Of a stretch of 13,620 bases of DNA, positions 1 through 6,920 are shown piece after piece. A program made the translations under genes and the position numbers. The DNA comes from Ignavibacteriales bacterium UBA6490. GTDB taxonomy: Bacteria > Bacteroidota > Ignavibacteria > Ignavibacteriales > Ignavibacteriaceae. The notes under the pieces are model-generated. The model worked only from the letters and a program-made list of their open reading frames with translations. It searched no databases and was not told the origin of the DNA. Numbering within the stretch: the stretch's first letter is position 1; each line of letters starts with the position of its first letter. The stretch spans positions 1,558-15,177 of the forward strand of contig DJMM01000118.1 of NCBI GenBank assembly GCA_002435365.1. The letters run 5' to 3'.

Positions 1-1026
1 GTTCCTTTCAAGCGGTTCAACATCGAGCTTGTAAAAATCGTTGTAGGCAACATTGGAATCATAATATTCATCTGCAAGAAATCCGAAACCATGCCCGAAT
101 TCATGTATAAATACATATTCCTCAAACGGACTTTTATTTACACAAACCGAATAATGATTATAAATTGAACCGCCGCCGTACCTGCTGCTGTTTACAAGAA
201 TATAAATCTGATCATAAGGAGCATTGGCAGCAACATCACGAACTGATTTATTATCCGATGTCATGCAGTACCGGTCCAGGTTAAAAGTGTAAAATGCAGT
301 ATTAAGAATAGTTTTTTTCCAGATATTCTCTGCCGGGACGTCCGTGCCGGACTCAATGGAAGGAGCTTCTACGCCCCAGATGTTAAAGGCGTTTTTATTT
401 TCTTTAAAGGGGGATGAATTAAATAGATATGTGCCGAATTTCTTACAGTCTTCCTTAAATAAATCCATCTGCTCACTGGTATATCCTTCAGGAATTATTA
501 CAATATCCACTTTTAGCGCAGGATCACCGGAATTAAAAACCATGAAATCCGGGTATTCAAGTCTTCTTTCCTTTTTTATAAAATAATTCGCAGGATCTAC
601 CTCGTATTCAAATTTTTTGACAAGCTTATTTTTTACATCCCGGCTGAAAAACTCAAGCCGCACTTTATCTTTAGGATACGGAAATACTACTGTTTCGCTG
701 AAAGACTTTGTGGTAATTAAAGCTTCATCAGTGGTCTGCCATTCATGAAACAGGGTTGCATATCCCCTTGAATAGATAAGCTTGTTTGTCCTGCTGTCAT
801 ATACAAAAAATTTAAAGACTCCAAAATCAAAAGTATCGATAAGATTTACTTTACTGCCTCCCCAGTAAGGCTCCTCAATCATTTCATCGAAGGAATAAAA
901 GTCATTATCCTTATTCCCGGTATGATAATAATCGAATCTCAGGGTTTTATCCAGGAAATAATCGTTAAAGTTTACTTGTGAAAAAATAATTGATGTATAA
1001 AGAATAAAAGTTAGAATAAGTTTCAT
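1..1026 (-). CDS. Secreted M64-family (IgA peptidase) zinc metallopeptidase, C-terminus off the left edge
   Basis: This gene encodes the first 342 residues of a zinc metallopeptidase; the reading frame is open to the window edge, so the C-terminus is missing. The M64 zinc motif is intact as HEFGHGFGFLADEY: ligands H308 and H312, catalytic E309, and D319 as the third ligand. Residues 1-17 (MKLILTFILYTSIIFSQ) form a signal peptide, so the enzyme is probably exported. The N-terminal ~130 residues look like the beta-sandwich M64_N domain, including the features SRGYATLFHEWQTT and FSETVVFPYP. The family includes IgA-cleaving clostridial enzymes and many Bacteroidota proteins of unknown substrate; an IgA target here is not implied. 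The ATG at 1026 is preceded by AGGA about 8 nt upstream, and it starts 15 nt after the pyrE stop, so it is probably co-transcribed with pyrE. A link to pyrimidine synthesis is not evident. Confidence 0.9.
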   Translation of the reverse strand, partial: MKLILTFILYTSIIFSQVNFNDYFLDKTLRFDYYHTGNKDNDFYSFDEMIEEPYWGGSKVNLIDTFDFGVFKFFVYDSRTNKLIYSRGYATLFHEWQTTDEALITTKSFSETVVFPYPKDKVRLEFFSRDVKNKLVKKFEYEVDPANYFIKKERRLEYPDFMVFNSGDPALKVDIVIIPEGYTSEQMDLFKEDCKKFGTYLFNSSPFKENKNAFNIWGVEAPSIESGTDVPAENIWKKTILNTAFYTFNLDRYCMTSDNKSVRDVAANAPYDQIYILVNSSRYGGGSIYNHYSVCVNKSPFEEYVFIHEFGHGFGFLADEYYDSNVAYNDFYKLDVEPLERN

Positions 1027-1041
1027 ATGATGATTCCTGAA

Positions 1042-1626
1042 TTAAACTGTGATTTTTCTTGATCCCGGCTTTACAACCGTTATATTTTCCCTGCACAAAG
1101 GGCACTCTTCCGGAAGATAGGATCTTACATCCATTTTTATGGTGCTAACCTGAGGAATTCCAAAATCTACCTTACCGTTGCTTCTGTCAACAATATAACC
1201 TGCTCCAACTGCATAAGCGCCGTAATTTTTAACTATCTCTAAAACTTCAAAAACACTTCCGCCGGTGGTTACTACATCCTCACAGACAAGAACTTTTTCC
1301 CCTTTTTCAAGGTTGAAACCCCTGCGGAGTAAAAGTTTTTTATCTTCCCTCTCGGCGAATATGCTGCGCTTATTCAATAAACGGGCTACCTCCTGCCCGA
1401 CTATTATACCCCCCATTGCCGGTGATATAATTGTATCAATATCAGAATGAGCAAATTTATCTGCAATAACCTGGCATACCATTTCGGTATACTCAGGATA
1501 CTGTAAAACTTTTGCACACTGAAAATAAGTATCGCTGTGCCTGCCGGATGTTAATAAAAAGTGTCCTTTCAGCAGAGCACCAGTTTTATAGAATACTTCA
1601 AGAAAATCTTCTTCCTTTAATTTCAT
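1042..1626 (-). CDS. pyrE: Orotate phosphoribosyltransferase
   Basis: This cytoplasmic enzyme joins orotate to PRPP to make OMP, the fifth step of de novo pyrimidine synthesis. The 194-residue protein has the PRPP-binding loop VLVCEDVVTTGGS at 112-124. It also has the N-terminal substrate region LLTSGRHSDTYF (24-35) and the flexible catalytic-loop region with basic residues near 93-102. The C-terminus carries CPLC (C175, C178), a two-cysteine motif seen in a subset of longer OPRTs; its role is unknown to me. The ATG at 1626 has a good ribosome binding site (AAAGGAAC). The gene sits 36 bp downstream of the pterin dehydratase gene and 15 bp upstream of the M64 peptidase gene, all on the same strand, so the three probably form one transcript. 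Other pyr genes are not in the window. Confidence 0.96.
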   Translation of the reverse strand: MKLKEEDFLEVFYKTGALLKGHFLLTSGRHSDTYFQCAKVLQYPEYTEMVCQVIADKFAHSDIDTIISPAMGGIIVGQEVARLLNKRSIFAEREDKKLLLRRGFNLEKGEKVLVCEDVVTTGGSVFEVLEIVKNYGAYAVGAGYIVDRSNGKVDFGIPQVSTIKMDVRSYLPEECPLCRENITVVKPGSRKITV

Positions 1627-1662
1627 AAATGTTCCTTTATTTTCGCCGGGGGTGAATTATTG

Positions 1663-1953
1663 TCATGTATCCTGCAATATTCTGTTTATTCTTTCTGCAA
1701 GATCGAAATCCCTGCTTGTAATTAAGCCCTCACTGTGAGTTGAAAGCATAATCTTAACCTGGTTCCAGGAATGAATTAGTATATCCGGATGATGGTCCAT
1801 TTTTTCCGCTTCTGCTGCAATTTTATTTACAGCCTCAATAACAGATTGGAAATCCTTCAGTTTTACCTCTTTGCTCAGCTTCTTATTATCCAGGTTCCAG
1901 CCCTCCATATATTTAAGCTTGTTCAAAACCTCATTCTCATCATATTTTTCCAA
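1663..1953 (-). CDS. phhB: 4a-hydroxytetrahydrobiopterin (pterin-4a-carbinolamine) dehydratase
   Basis: This small enzyme dehydrates 4a-hydroxytetrahydropterin so that the cofactor of aromatic amino acid hydroxylases can be recycled; some bacterial homologues act elsewhere in pterin or molybdopterin metabolism. The family signature is intact: EKMDHHPD followed by a spaced W and TH, then a D in SRDFDLAERI. The frame is open to a GTG at 1965, but that codon has no Shine-Dalgarno sequence. A TTG at 1953 has GGAGG five bases upstream and gives a ~96-residue protein with the usual distance from start to the conserved GW (EGW, about residue 17). I therefore chose 1953. No phenylalanine hydroxylase gene is in view. 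It is the first gene of an operon with pyrE and the M64 peptidase. Confidence 0.9.
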   Translation of the reverse strand: MEKYDENEVLNKLKYMEGWNLDNKKLSKEVKLKDFQSVIEAVNKIAAEAEKMDHHPDILIHSWNQVKIMLSTHSEGLITSRDFDLAERINRILQDT

Positions 1954-1988
1954 AGCAACCTCCACATATCTGATATTTAAAATTAATC

Positions 1989-2024
1989 AAAAATTAAGGT
2001 TGTCACAAATAAATGAAACAACCT
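1989..2024 (-). promoter_or_regulatory. Leader hairpin followed by a short T-run, possible attenuator
   Basis: On the minus strand AGGTTGT (2024-2018) pairs perfectly with ACAACCT (2003-1997) around a 14-nt loop, followed by TAATTTTTG. It lies within about 45 nt of the pterin dehydratase start, inside the presumed leader. The stem is short and the loop large, so an attenuator role is only a suggestion. Confidence 0.3.
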
Positions 2025-2062
2025 GCCGGTCATGTTTAAGATAAACCAGATCTTACATTTAC

Positions 2063-2087
2063 TTTATAAAATTTCTGTCCACAGAAA
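2063..2087 (-). promoter_or_regulatory. Dyad TTTCTGT-GG-ACAGAAA upstream of a TATAAA box, candidate operator/promoter
   Basis: A 7-2-7 inverted repeat occupies 2072-2087. Four bases further downstream on the minus strand is TATAAA (2068-2063), a 5/6 match to a sigma-70-type -10 box. The dyad would thus fall in the -35/-10 spacer of a promoter reading into phhB-pyrE-M64, a usual operator position. No good -35 hexamer is visible, which would fit an activated or non-canonical promoter. This is inference from position and symmetry. Confidence 0.35.
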
Positions 2088-2216
2088 ACAGTGCTAAAAT
2101 ACTTATAGCCTTTCAGACGCCGGTTCATAATTTGTTAAAGAGACAAATCACAAAATTTCAAGGACCATTGGGACTGAAATTATTCCGACAACTACCTAGA
2201 TATCATTTGTGAATAT

Positions 2217-2246
2217 AAAAAAGCCGTTCCTTTAAACGGAACGGCT
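2217..2246 (-). terminator. Rho-independent terminator of clpC
   Basis: On the minus strand AGCCGTTCC (2246-2238) pairs perfectly with GGAACGGCT (2230-2222) around a 7-nt loop and is followed directly by a run of T. It begins 27 bp beyond the clpC stop codon. It should separate clpC from the next minus-strand operon. Confidence 0.93.
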
Positions 2247-2273
2247 GTAATAAATTAAATTATGTATTCAATT

Positions 2274-4766
2274 TCAGGCTTCGCCTTTTTTCTCTTTTTC
2301 CAGACCGGATGTCTCGTTTGATTCTTCCACAAAAACCAGTTCTTCTGTGTTTTCTATATGTTTGGCAATAATATTAGCTCCGTCCTTAAAAGCTCCGCGC
2401 AATATTTCCTCGGCCAGAGGATCTTCCACATATTTCTGGATTGCGCGTCTTAACGGTCGTGCGCCAAACTTCTGATCGAAACCCCTGTCAACCACAAAAT
2501 TCTTTGCAGAATCATCAAGAGCCAGGGTCATTTTATTATCCCGGATATTCTTCAGCAGATCGCGAAGCTCAATATCGATGATTGCCAGAATATCTTCCTT
2601 CTCGAGGTTCCTGAATACAATTGCTTCATCCACCCTGTTCAGGAATTCCGGGTTGAAAAGCTTCCGCATGGCTTCCTCCACAGTATTCTTCAGTGTGGAA
2701 TACCTGTCTGCGGAGTTCTCTCCGCCAAAGCCGTAGGAGGCAATATTCTTAATATCCCTGGCGCCGATATTGGATGTCATAATTATAATTGTATTCTTAA
2801 AGTCCACTCTTCTGCCAAGACTATCAGTAAGTATTCCATCATCAAGAACCTGCAGAAGTATGCCGAAAATATCAGGATGCGCTTTTTCAATCTCATCAAA
2901 AAGTACAACCGAATAAGGTCTCCTTCTTACTTTTTCAGTCAACTGACCGCCTTCTTCATATCCTACGTATCCTGGAGGTGCACCAACAAGGCGCGAAAGC
3001 GAGAATTTTTCCATATACTCGCTCATATCTATTCTTACCAGAGCATTTTCAGAATCGAACAGGTAGCGTGCCAGCGCTTTGCATAACTCGGTTTTTCCAA
3101 CACCTGTTGGACCCAGGAAAATAAAACTTCCGATAGGCCGGTTCGGATTTTTCAGACCGGCACGGGTCCTTCTTATCGCTTTTGTAAGCTTTGAAACAGC
3201 TTCATCCTGACCGACGATTTGTTTTTTCAGCTCGTCTTCCATTTTCAGGAGTTTCTCAGACTCAGTTTGTGCCACACGGTTAACCGGTATACCGGTCATC
3301 ATTGCAACTACAGTAGCAATGTCTTCCTCGCTCACATCATAAATCTGATCCTTTGTACTTGCTTCCCATTCTCTTTTTGCTGTTTCAAGATCACTCTGAA
3401 GGTTCCTCTCGTTATCCCTTAGTCTTGCTGCCTCTTCATAATCCTGACGTTTAACAACAGCTGCCTTCTCCAGCCTTACTTTTTCAATTTTCTCCTCCAG
3501 ATCAAGTACATTCTGCGGCACTTCAAAATTGCCCATATGTACCCTGGAGCCTGCCTCATCCAGAACATCGATTGCTTTGTCAGGTAAATGCCTGTCAGTA
3601 ATATACCTTTCACTTAGCTTAACTGCTGATTCAACAGCGTCATCGGAATATTTTACATGATGATGTTCTTCGTACTTGAATTTGATATTATTTAATATCT
3701 GAAGGGTCTCCTCGTAATTGGGCGGTTCGACCATGATTTTCTGGAATCTTCTGTCCAGCGCACCGTCGGTCTCAATATATTTCCTGTATTCATCAAGAGT
3801 TGTTGCACCAATACACTGAATATCTCCTCTTGCAAGAGCAGGCTTGAACATATTTGAGGCGTCAAGGGAGCCGCTGGCTCCGCCGGCACCAACAATAGTA
3901 TGCAGCTCGTCGATAAAAAGAATTACTTCCTTTGCCTTCTCAAGCTCATTCATCAACGCCTTCATACGCTCTTCAAACTGTCCGCGGTATTTCGTACCTG
4001 CCACAAGTCCTGCCAGGTCGAGTGTGACGACCCGTTTATCCTGCAGAGTTCTTGGTACTTTTTTCTGAATTATCTTGAGTGCAAGTCCCTCAGCAATTGC
4101 GGTTTTACCGACGCCCGGTTCGCCTATAAGCACAGGATTATTCTTTTTTCTCCGGCTTAATATCTGCGCCACGCGTTCGATCTCTTTTTCACGTCCCACA
4201 ACCGGATCCAGTTTATCCTCAGTTCCAAGCTTTGTTAAGTCCCTTCCGAAATTATCGAGTACCGGAGTTTTGGTCTTCTCGATTTTCTTATCCGGAGGGG
4301 GTACACCACCGGAAGTTTCCTTCGGATTTTTACTGCTAAGCATTGCATTCAGTTCGGAACGTGCGGCATCATAGGTAACATTAAACTGATGAAGTATCTG
4401 GGTAGCAATATTATCCTCATCCCTCAACAACGATAGCAGCAGATGTTCAGTACCTATTACATCAGCTTTATAGATTTTAGATTCTATCTGTGTTATTTTT
4501 AATACTTTTTCTGCCTGCTTTGTAAGAGGAATATTTCCGATAGTAAGAGTTCCGCCCGAAGTCCTGACAGTATCTTCAATTGCTTTCTTAAGTTTCATCA
4601 GATCGCAGTCAAGGTTCCTTAGAATTCTTACACCGACTCCCTGACCCTCTCTAACAATTCCAAGCAGAAGATGCTCGGTTCCTATGTAATCGTGCCCAAG
4701 TCTCAGAGCCTCTTCCCGGCTTAACCTGATTACATCCTGGAGTCTGTCAGAAAAATTTCCATCCAT
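2274..4766 (-). CDS. clpC: ATP-dependent Clp protease ATP-binding subunit ClpC
   Basis: This is a HSP100/Clp AAA+ unfoldase that feeds proteins into ClpP in the cytoplasm. The 830 residues carry two Clp_N repeats (about 1-70 and 78-145). The first AAA+ domain has Walker A GEPGVGKT (215-222), pore loop KYRGQ (259-263) and Walker B VILFIDE (281-287). The UVR/M-domain coiled coil lies near 436-470. The second AAA+ domain has Walker A GPTGVGKT (552-559), pore loop GYVGYEEGG (599-607) and Walker B VVLFDE (620-625). The M domain and the loop YGF (678-680), at the position of the VGF ClpP-docking loop, point to ClpC rather than ClpB. Length is normal for the family. The ATG at 4766 is preceded by AAGGA. 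A sigma-70-like promoter lies about 75 bp upstream and a strong terminator follows, so the gene is probably monocistronic. No ctsR, mcsA or mcsB gene is adjacent. Confidence 0.96.
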   Translation of the reverse strand: MDGNFSDRLQDVIRLSREEALRLGHDYIGTEHLLLGIVREGQGVGVRILRNLDCDLMKLKKAIEDTVRTSGGTLTIGNIPLTKQAEKVLKITQIESKIYKADVIGTEHLLLSLLRDEDNIATQILHQFNVTYDAARSELNAMLSSKNPKETSGGVPPPDKKIEKTKTPVLDNFGRDLTKLGTEDKLDPVVGREKEIERVAQILSRRKKNNPVLIGEPGVGKTAIAEGLALKIIQKKVPRTLQDKRVVTLDLAGLVAGTKYRGQFEERMKALMNELEKAKEVILFIDELHTIVGAGGASGSLDASNMFKPALARGDIQCIGATTLDEYRKYIETDGALDRRFQKIMVEPPNYEETLQILNNIKFKYEEHHHVKYSDDAVESAVKLSERYITDRHLPDKAIDVLDEAGSRVHMGNFEVPQNVLDLEEKIEKVRLEKAAVVKRQDYEEAARLRDNERNLQSDLETAKREWEASTKDQIYDVSEEDIATVVAMMTGIPVNRVAQTESEKLLKMEDELKKQIVGQDEAVSKLTKAIRRTRAGLKNPNRPIGSFIFLGPTGVGKTELCKALARYLFDSENALVRIDMSEYMEKFSLSRLVGAPPGYVGYEEGGQLTEKVRRRPYSVVLFDEIEKAHPDIFGILLQVLDDGILTDSLGRRVDFKNTIIIMTSNIGARDIKNIASYGFGGENSADRYSTLKNTVEEAMRKLFNPEFLNRVDEAIVFRNLEKEDILAIIDIELRDLLKNIRDNKMTLALDDSAKNFVVDRGFDQKFGARPLRRAIQKYVEDPLAEEILRGAFKDGANIIAKHIENTEELVFVEESNETSGLEKEKKGEA

Positions 4767-4823
4767 AACTTTTTTTCCTTAATCCTTAAAGTTCTTATTC
4801 AAAATATATTATTGTTTTGATCT

Positions 4824-4836
4824 CATAGTAACTATG
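4824..4836. promoter_or_regulatory. Perfect palindrome CATAGT-A-ACTATG over the predicted clpC start site
   Basis: CATAGT (4824-4829) and ACTATG (4831-4836) are perfect inverted arms around a single A. The palindrome begins 3 bp downstream of the -10 box, so it covers the predicted transcription start. That is a typical repressor-operator position. It does not match the CtsR heptad repeat or the HrcA CIRCE element as I know them. Confidence 0.4.
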
Positions 4837-4838
4837 CT

Positions 4839-4867
4839 AATATAGAAATACTAACCTACTCAATCAA
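4839..4867 (-). promoter_or_regulatory. clpC: Probable sigma-70-type promoter of clpC
   Basis: On the minus strand a -35 box TTGATT (4867-4862) and a -10 box TATATT (4844-4839) are separated by exactly 17 bp. The matches to consensus are 4/6 and 5/6. The predicted start near 4832 leaves a leader of about 65 nt before the clpC ATG. Confidence 0.6.
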
Positions 4868-5030
4868 GACAGCCATTTTCGCAGTATTTTTACGTACACC
4901 AGAAGAGATTCCAGCTCGCGAATAAGTATTATACCCCCAAAACTCATTGTTGTTTCTGTTAAATTATAAATCAGCCGGCTTCAATATCAGGGGATATTTC
5001 CAAGCACCGTTCACTATAAATAATAAAAAT

Positions 5031-5133
5031 TGACCGGAAACAGATTTTTGGATGGTAAACTTAATAAAAATATCTTAATTCCTGTCTCTTTCAGGTCACT
5101 TTGTAACCTCCTGTAATTCCAAAGTGTTCCTCC
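5031..5133 (-). promoter_or_regulatory. Leader-like segment: two strong Shine-Dalgarno sites, mini-ORFs and a hairpin with T-rich tail
   Basis: On the minus strand GGAGG (5133-5129) lies 6 nt before TTG at 5122, which opens an 8-codon frame (MELQEVTK, stop at 5096). Inside it AGGAGG (5112-5107) lies 7 nt before GTG at 5099, which opens a two-codon frame (GTG ACC TGA); the two frames overlap by GTGA. Immediately downstream TGACC-GAAA-CAG can pair imperfectly with CTG-TTTC-GGTCA (arms at 5098-5082 and 5043-5031), followed by a T-rich run. This resembles a leader peptide plus attenuator, or the start of a decayed gene. Both readings are inference. Confidence 0.3.
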
Positions 5134-5221
5134 AAAAATTGAATTTTATTTATATAAGAAAAACGGGCTAATAATGAGAATATTCCTGAAAATCTGCTTC
5201 TCTTCTTAACCCCATCTGAAT

Positions 5222-5430
5222 TGAAATCCGCAGCATGCAGCCGGAATTTGAACCCAAATGGTTGCAATAAGGGATCTTACACGGCATATCCAGATCTCAG
5301 AACCGCATTTCCGTCGTATCTGCCAGGCAAATTTGGCTGTCAGATTGGGAGGCTAGCCGAAGTTAAGACGGGGCTACGCCGGAGAAGAATCCCAATCAGA
5401 TTCAATTATCCTGTTTCAAAAGACAGATAA
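5222..5430. repeat. Structured non-coding element, possible ncRNA or dispersed repeat
   Basis: This ~200-bp block is less AT-rich than its surroundings and dense in inverted repeats. GATTGGGA (5343-5350) pairs perfectly with TCCCAATC (5390-5397). Nested inside, TAGCC (5354-5358) pairs with GGCTA (5372-5376), and CCG (5357-5359) can alternatively pair with CGG (5369-5371). Upstream there is a near-perfect palindrome around CAAATTTG (5322-5337) and a GATCT/AGATC hairpin (5273-5297). A 69-codon open frame with a TTG start spans the block on the plus strand, but it has no ribosome binding site and an unconvincing composition. I do not recognise an RNA family. Confidence 0.35.
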
Positions 5431-5504
5431 AAAATTCCCGCCACCACTTTTCTGTTAACTAAATTATGAAGAATTAATCCGGTAGTTTTAAGTCCTGAGA
5501 ATTA

Positions 5505-6920
5505 TTACTTATCTGTAAATATATTACAAATATCGTCCTGGAATTTTCTTGCAGCTGCGGAGCTCCCCCTGAAATTCTGAATCATGATTGAAAATGAAAG
5601 CATATTTCTGCTTTTTGTGGTCAGGTAGCCGGATAGCGAGCTTACTCCGCTTAATGTACCTGTTTTAGCGTGAACGTTATTTTCGGATGCTGTGTTTCTC
5701 ATCCTTGTTTTTAATGTACCGTCGATCCCCGCAACAGGAAATGAGTGGTACAGTTTGATAAAAAGATCATTGCGGTTATAATACAAATATTGCAGGATGG
5801 TGTTAATAAGCTCTGTGGTAACAAGATTGTAATGCGAAACTCCGGAACCGTCCGCCAGCACATAATCATCAGGATCTTTTCCGGCAAGGACTATAAGGCT
5901 GTCAATTAATTTTAATCCATTTCGGGCGGATGCCGGTCTGCCGTAATATTTTTCTGCAAGGGCAAGCAAAACCATCTCCGCACTCAGGTTATCACTTACT
6001 TTATTCAGATTGATAAGAACAGAATCAAATAGACGTTCCCTAACTGCCAGTTTTACTCCATTCGCCGGAACCAGACAAAAACCTCCTGATTTAGCTGTGC
6101 TTATTCCCTTTTCCAGCAATCTCCGGATGAAAAGTGAAGCAAAATACTCTTCCGGTTTATAGATATTCAGAGATGCTGTATATTCAGTATCCAGCGGTGA
6201 AATAATGCCCGTTACTATAATATCATTGGTACGGTCAATCCAGTTCCTGTCGACATTTATTGAATTATCAGAATCCGCAAAGACGGTCGAAGTTTTGTTA
6301 TGAATATTCACATAATCGGTCTCCGGATCTGTAAGAACGGAAGCCGGTTTACCTTCTTCACCGGGTTTTACAAAAACCTTTACTGAGTTATCATTAATAT
6401 TCAGGGCAGACATGTAGGGGGCATCCGTGGACGGATCATCGTCCCACATCCAGCCGTTTCCCCAAAAAAGAGAATCTTTCATGGAAATATCAAAATAAAT
6501 ATGCCCTGAAATTTCCTTTATGCCTGCATTCAGGATGGGATTTATAAGTGAGTCAAGATCTCCCGATACAAAATCCGGATCACAGCCTCCCTGCACATAA
6601 ATATCTCCGTAGAGAATATTATTGATCACATTACCGGTATACCAGACCGTGGTTTTAAATGAATAATTTCCGCCAAGGAATAAAAGTCCTGCAGCTGTTG
6701 TCAAAATTTTCATATTACTGGCCGGATGGAAGAGTTTCCGGGAGTCTTTTTCATAAACCTGTTTATTCCCGGTCAGATCATAAATGTTTATTGATATCCC
6801 GGATGACAGAAAATAACCGCTGTTCAGAAGTTCATCAATTTTACCTGTTTCAACTGTATAACTTGTCTGGGGAAAAGATCTGGAGAGAAAAATAAGTAAA
6901 ACCAGAAATGAACGGATCAT
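5505..6920 (-). CDS. dacB: D-alanyl-D-alanine carboxypeptidase/endopeptidase (PBP4, peptidase S13)
   Basis: This exported penicillin-binding protein trims D-Ala from peptidoglycan stem peptides and cleaves DD-crosslinks. The 471 residues show all three active-site motifs of the S13 family. They are SNMK (S68 nucleophile, K71), SDN (309-311) and KTG (419-421), with the conserved DGSG at 357-360 preceding them in the fold. A large insertion of about 180 residues between the first two motifs is normal for PBP4. An N-terminal signal peptide (MIRSFLVLLIFLSRSFPQ) indicates periplasmic location, and length fits the family. The ATG at 6920 directly follows the TAG stop of the TatD-radical SAM gene with no base between, so translational coupling is likely; AAGGGA lies about 12 nt upstream. 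No clear terminator follows. Confidence 0.94.
   Translation of the reverse strand: MIRSFLVLLIFLSRSFPQTSYTVETGKIDELLNSGYFLSSGISINIYDLTGNKQVYEKDSRKLFHPASNMKILTTAAGLLFLGGNYSFKTTVWYTGNVINNILYGDIYVQGGCDPDFVSGDLDSLINPILNAGIKEISGHIYFDISMKDSLFWGNGWMWDDDPSTDAPYMSALNINDNSVKVFVKPGEEGKPASVLTDPETDYVNIHNKTSTVFADSDNSINVDRNWIDRTNDIIVTGIISPLDTEYTASLNIYKPEEYFASLFIRRLLEKGISTAKSGGFCLVPANGVKLAVRERLFDSVLINLNKVSDNLSAEMVLLALAEKYYGRPASARNGLKLIDSLIVLAGKDPDDYVLADGSGVSHYNLVTTELINTILQYLYYNRNDLFIKLYHSFPVAGIDGTLKTRMRNTASENNVHAKTGTLSGVSSLSGYLTTKSRNMLSFSIMIQNFRGSSAAARKFQDDICNIFTDK

Larger units (their letters stand above)
1966..2216. other. Intergenic leader/promoter region of the phhB-pyrE-M64 operon
   Basis: No convincing gene is present here on either strand. 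The stretch lies between the clpC terminator and the pterin dehydratase gene, so it should hold the operon promoter and leader. It contains a dyad next to a TATAAA box and a hairpin close to the start codon, both listed separately. A third short inverted repeat (ATTTGT 2130-2135 / ACAAAT 2143-2148) is weak. Confidence 0.6.
4767..5504. other. Long intergenic region between dacB and clpC with structured element and mini-ORFs
   Basis: I find no convincing protein gene in these 738 bp. The half next to clpC (4767-5140) is AT-rich and contains the clpC promoter, a palindrome, a long-loop hairpin and two strong Shine-Dalgarno sequences that drive only mini-ORFs. The half next to dacB (5222-5430) is less AT-rich and rich in inverted repeats. 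These parts are listed separately. The stretch immediately after the dacB stop (5431-5504) shows no clear terminator. Confidence 0.7.

Noticed and set aside
2104..2180. Slight resemblance of this spacer to a type II CRISPR repeat
   Set aside because: There is only one copy, no regularly spaced repeats and no cas genes in the window.
5221..5430. A 69-codon plus-strand open frame starting with TTG
   Set aside because: It has no ribosome binding site, no similarity I recognise and coincides exactly with the inverted-repeat-rich block; it is more likely a by-product of non-coding sequence.
5343..5430. tRNA-like look (GGGAGGCTAGCCGAAG resembling a D-arm region)
   Set aside because: No seven-base acceptor stem, anticodon stem-loop or GTTCRA T-loop could be fitted on either strand.
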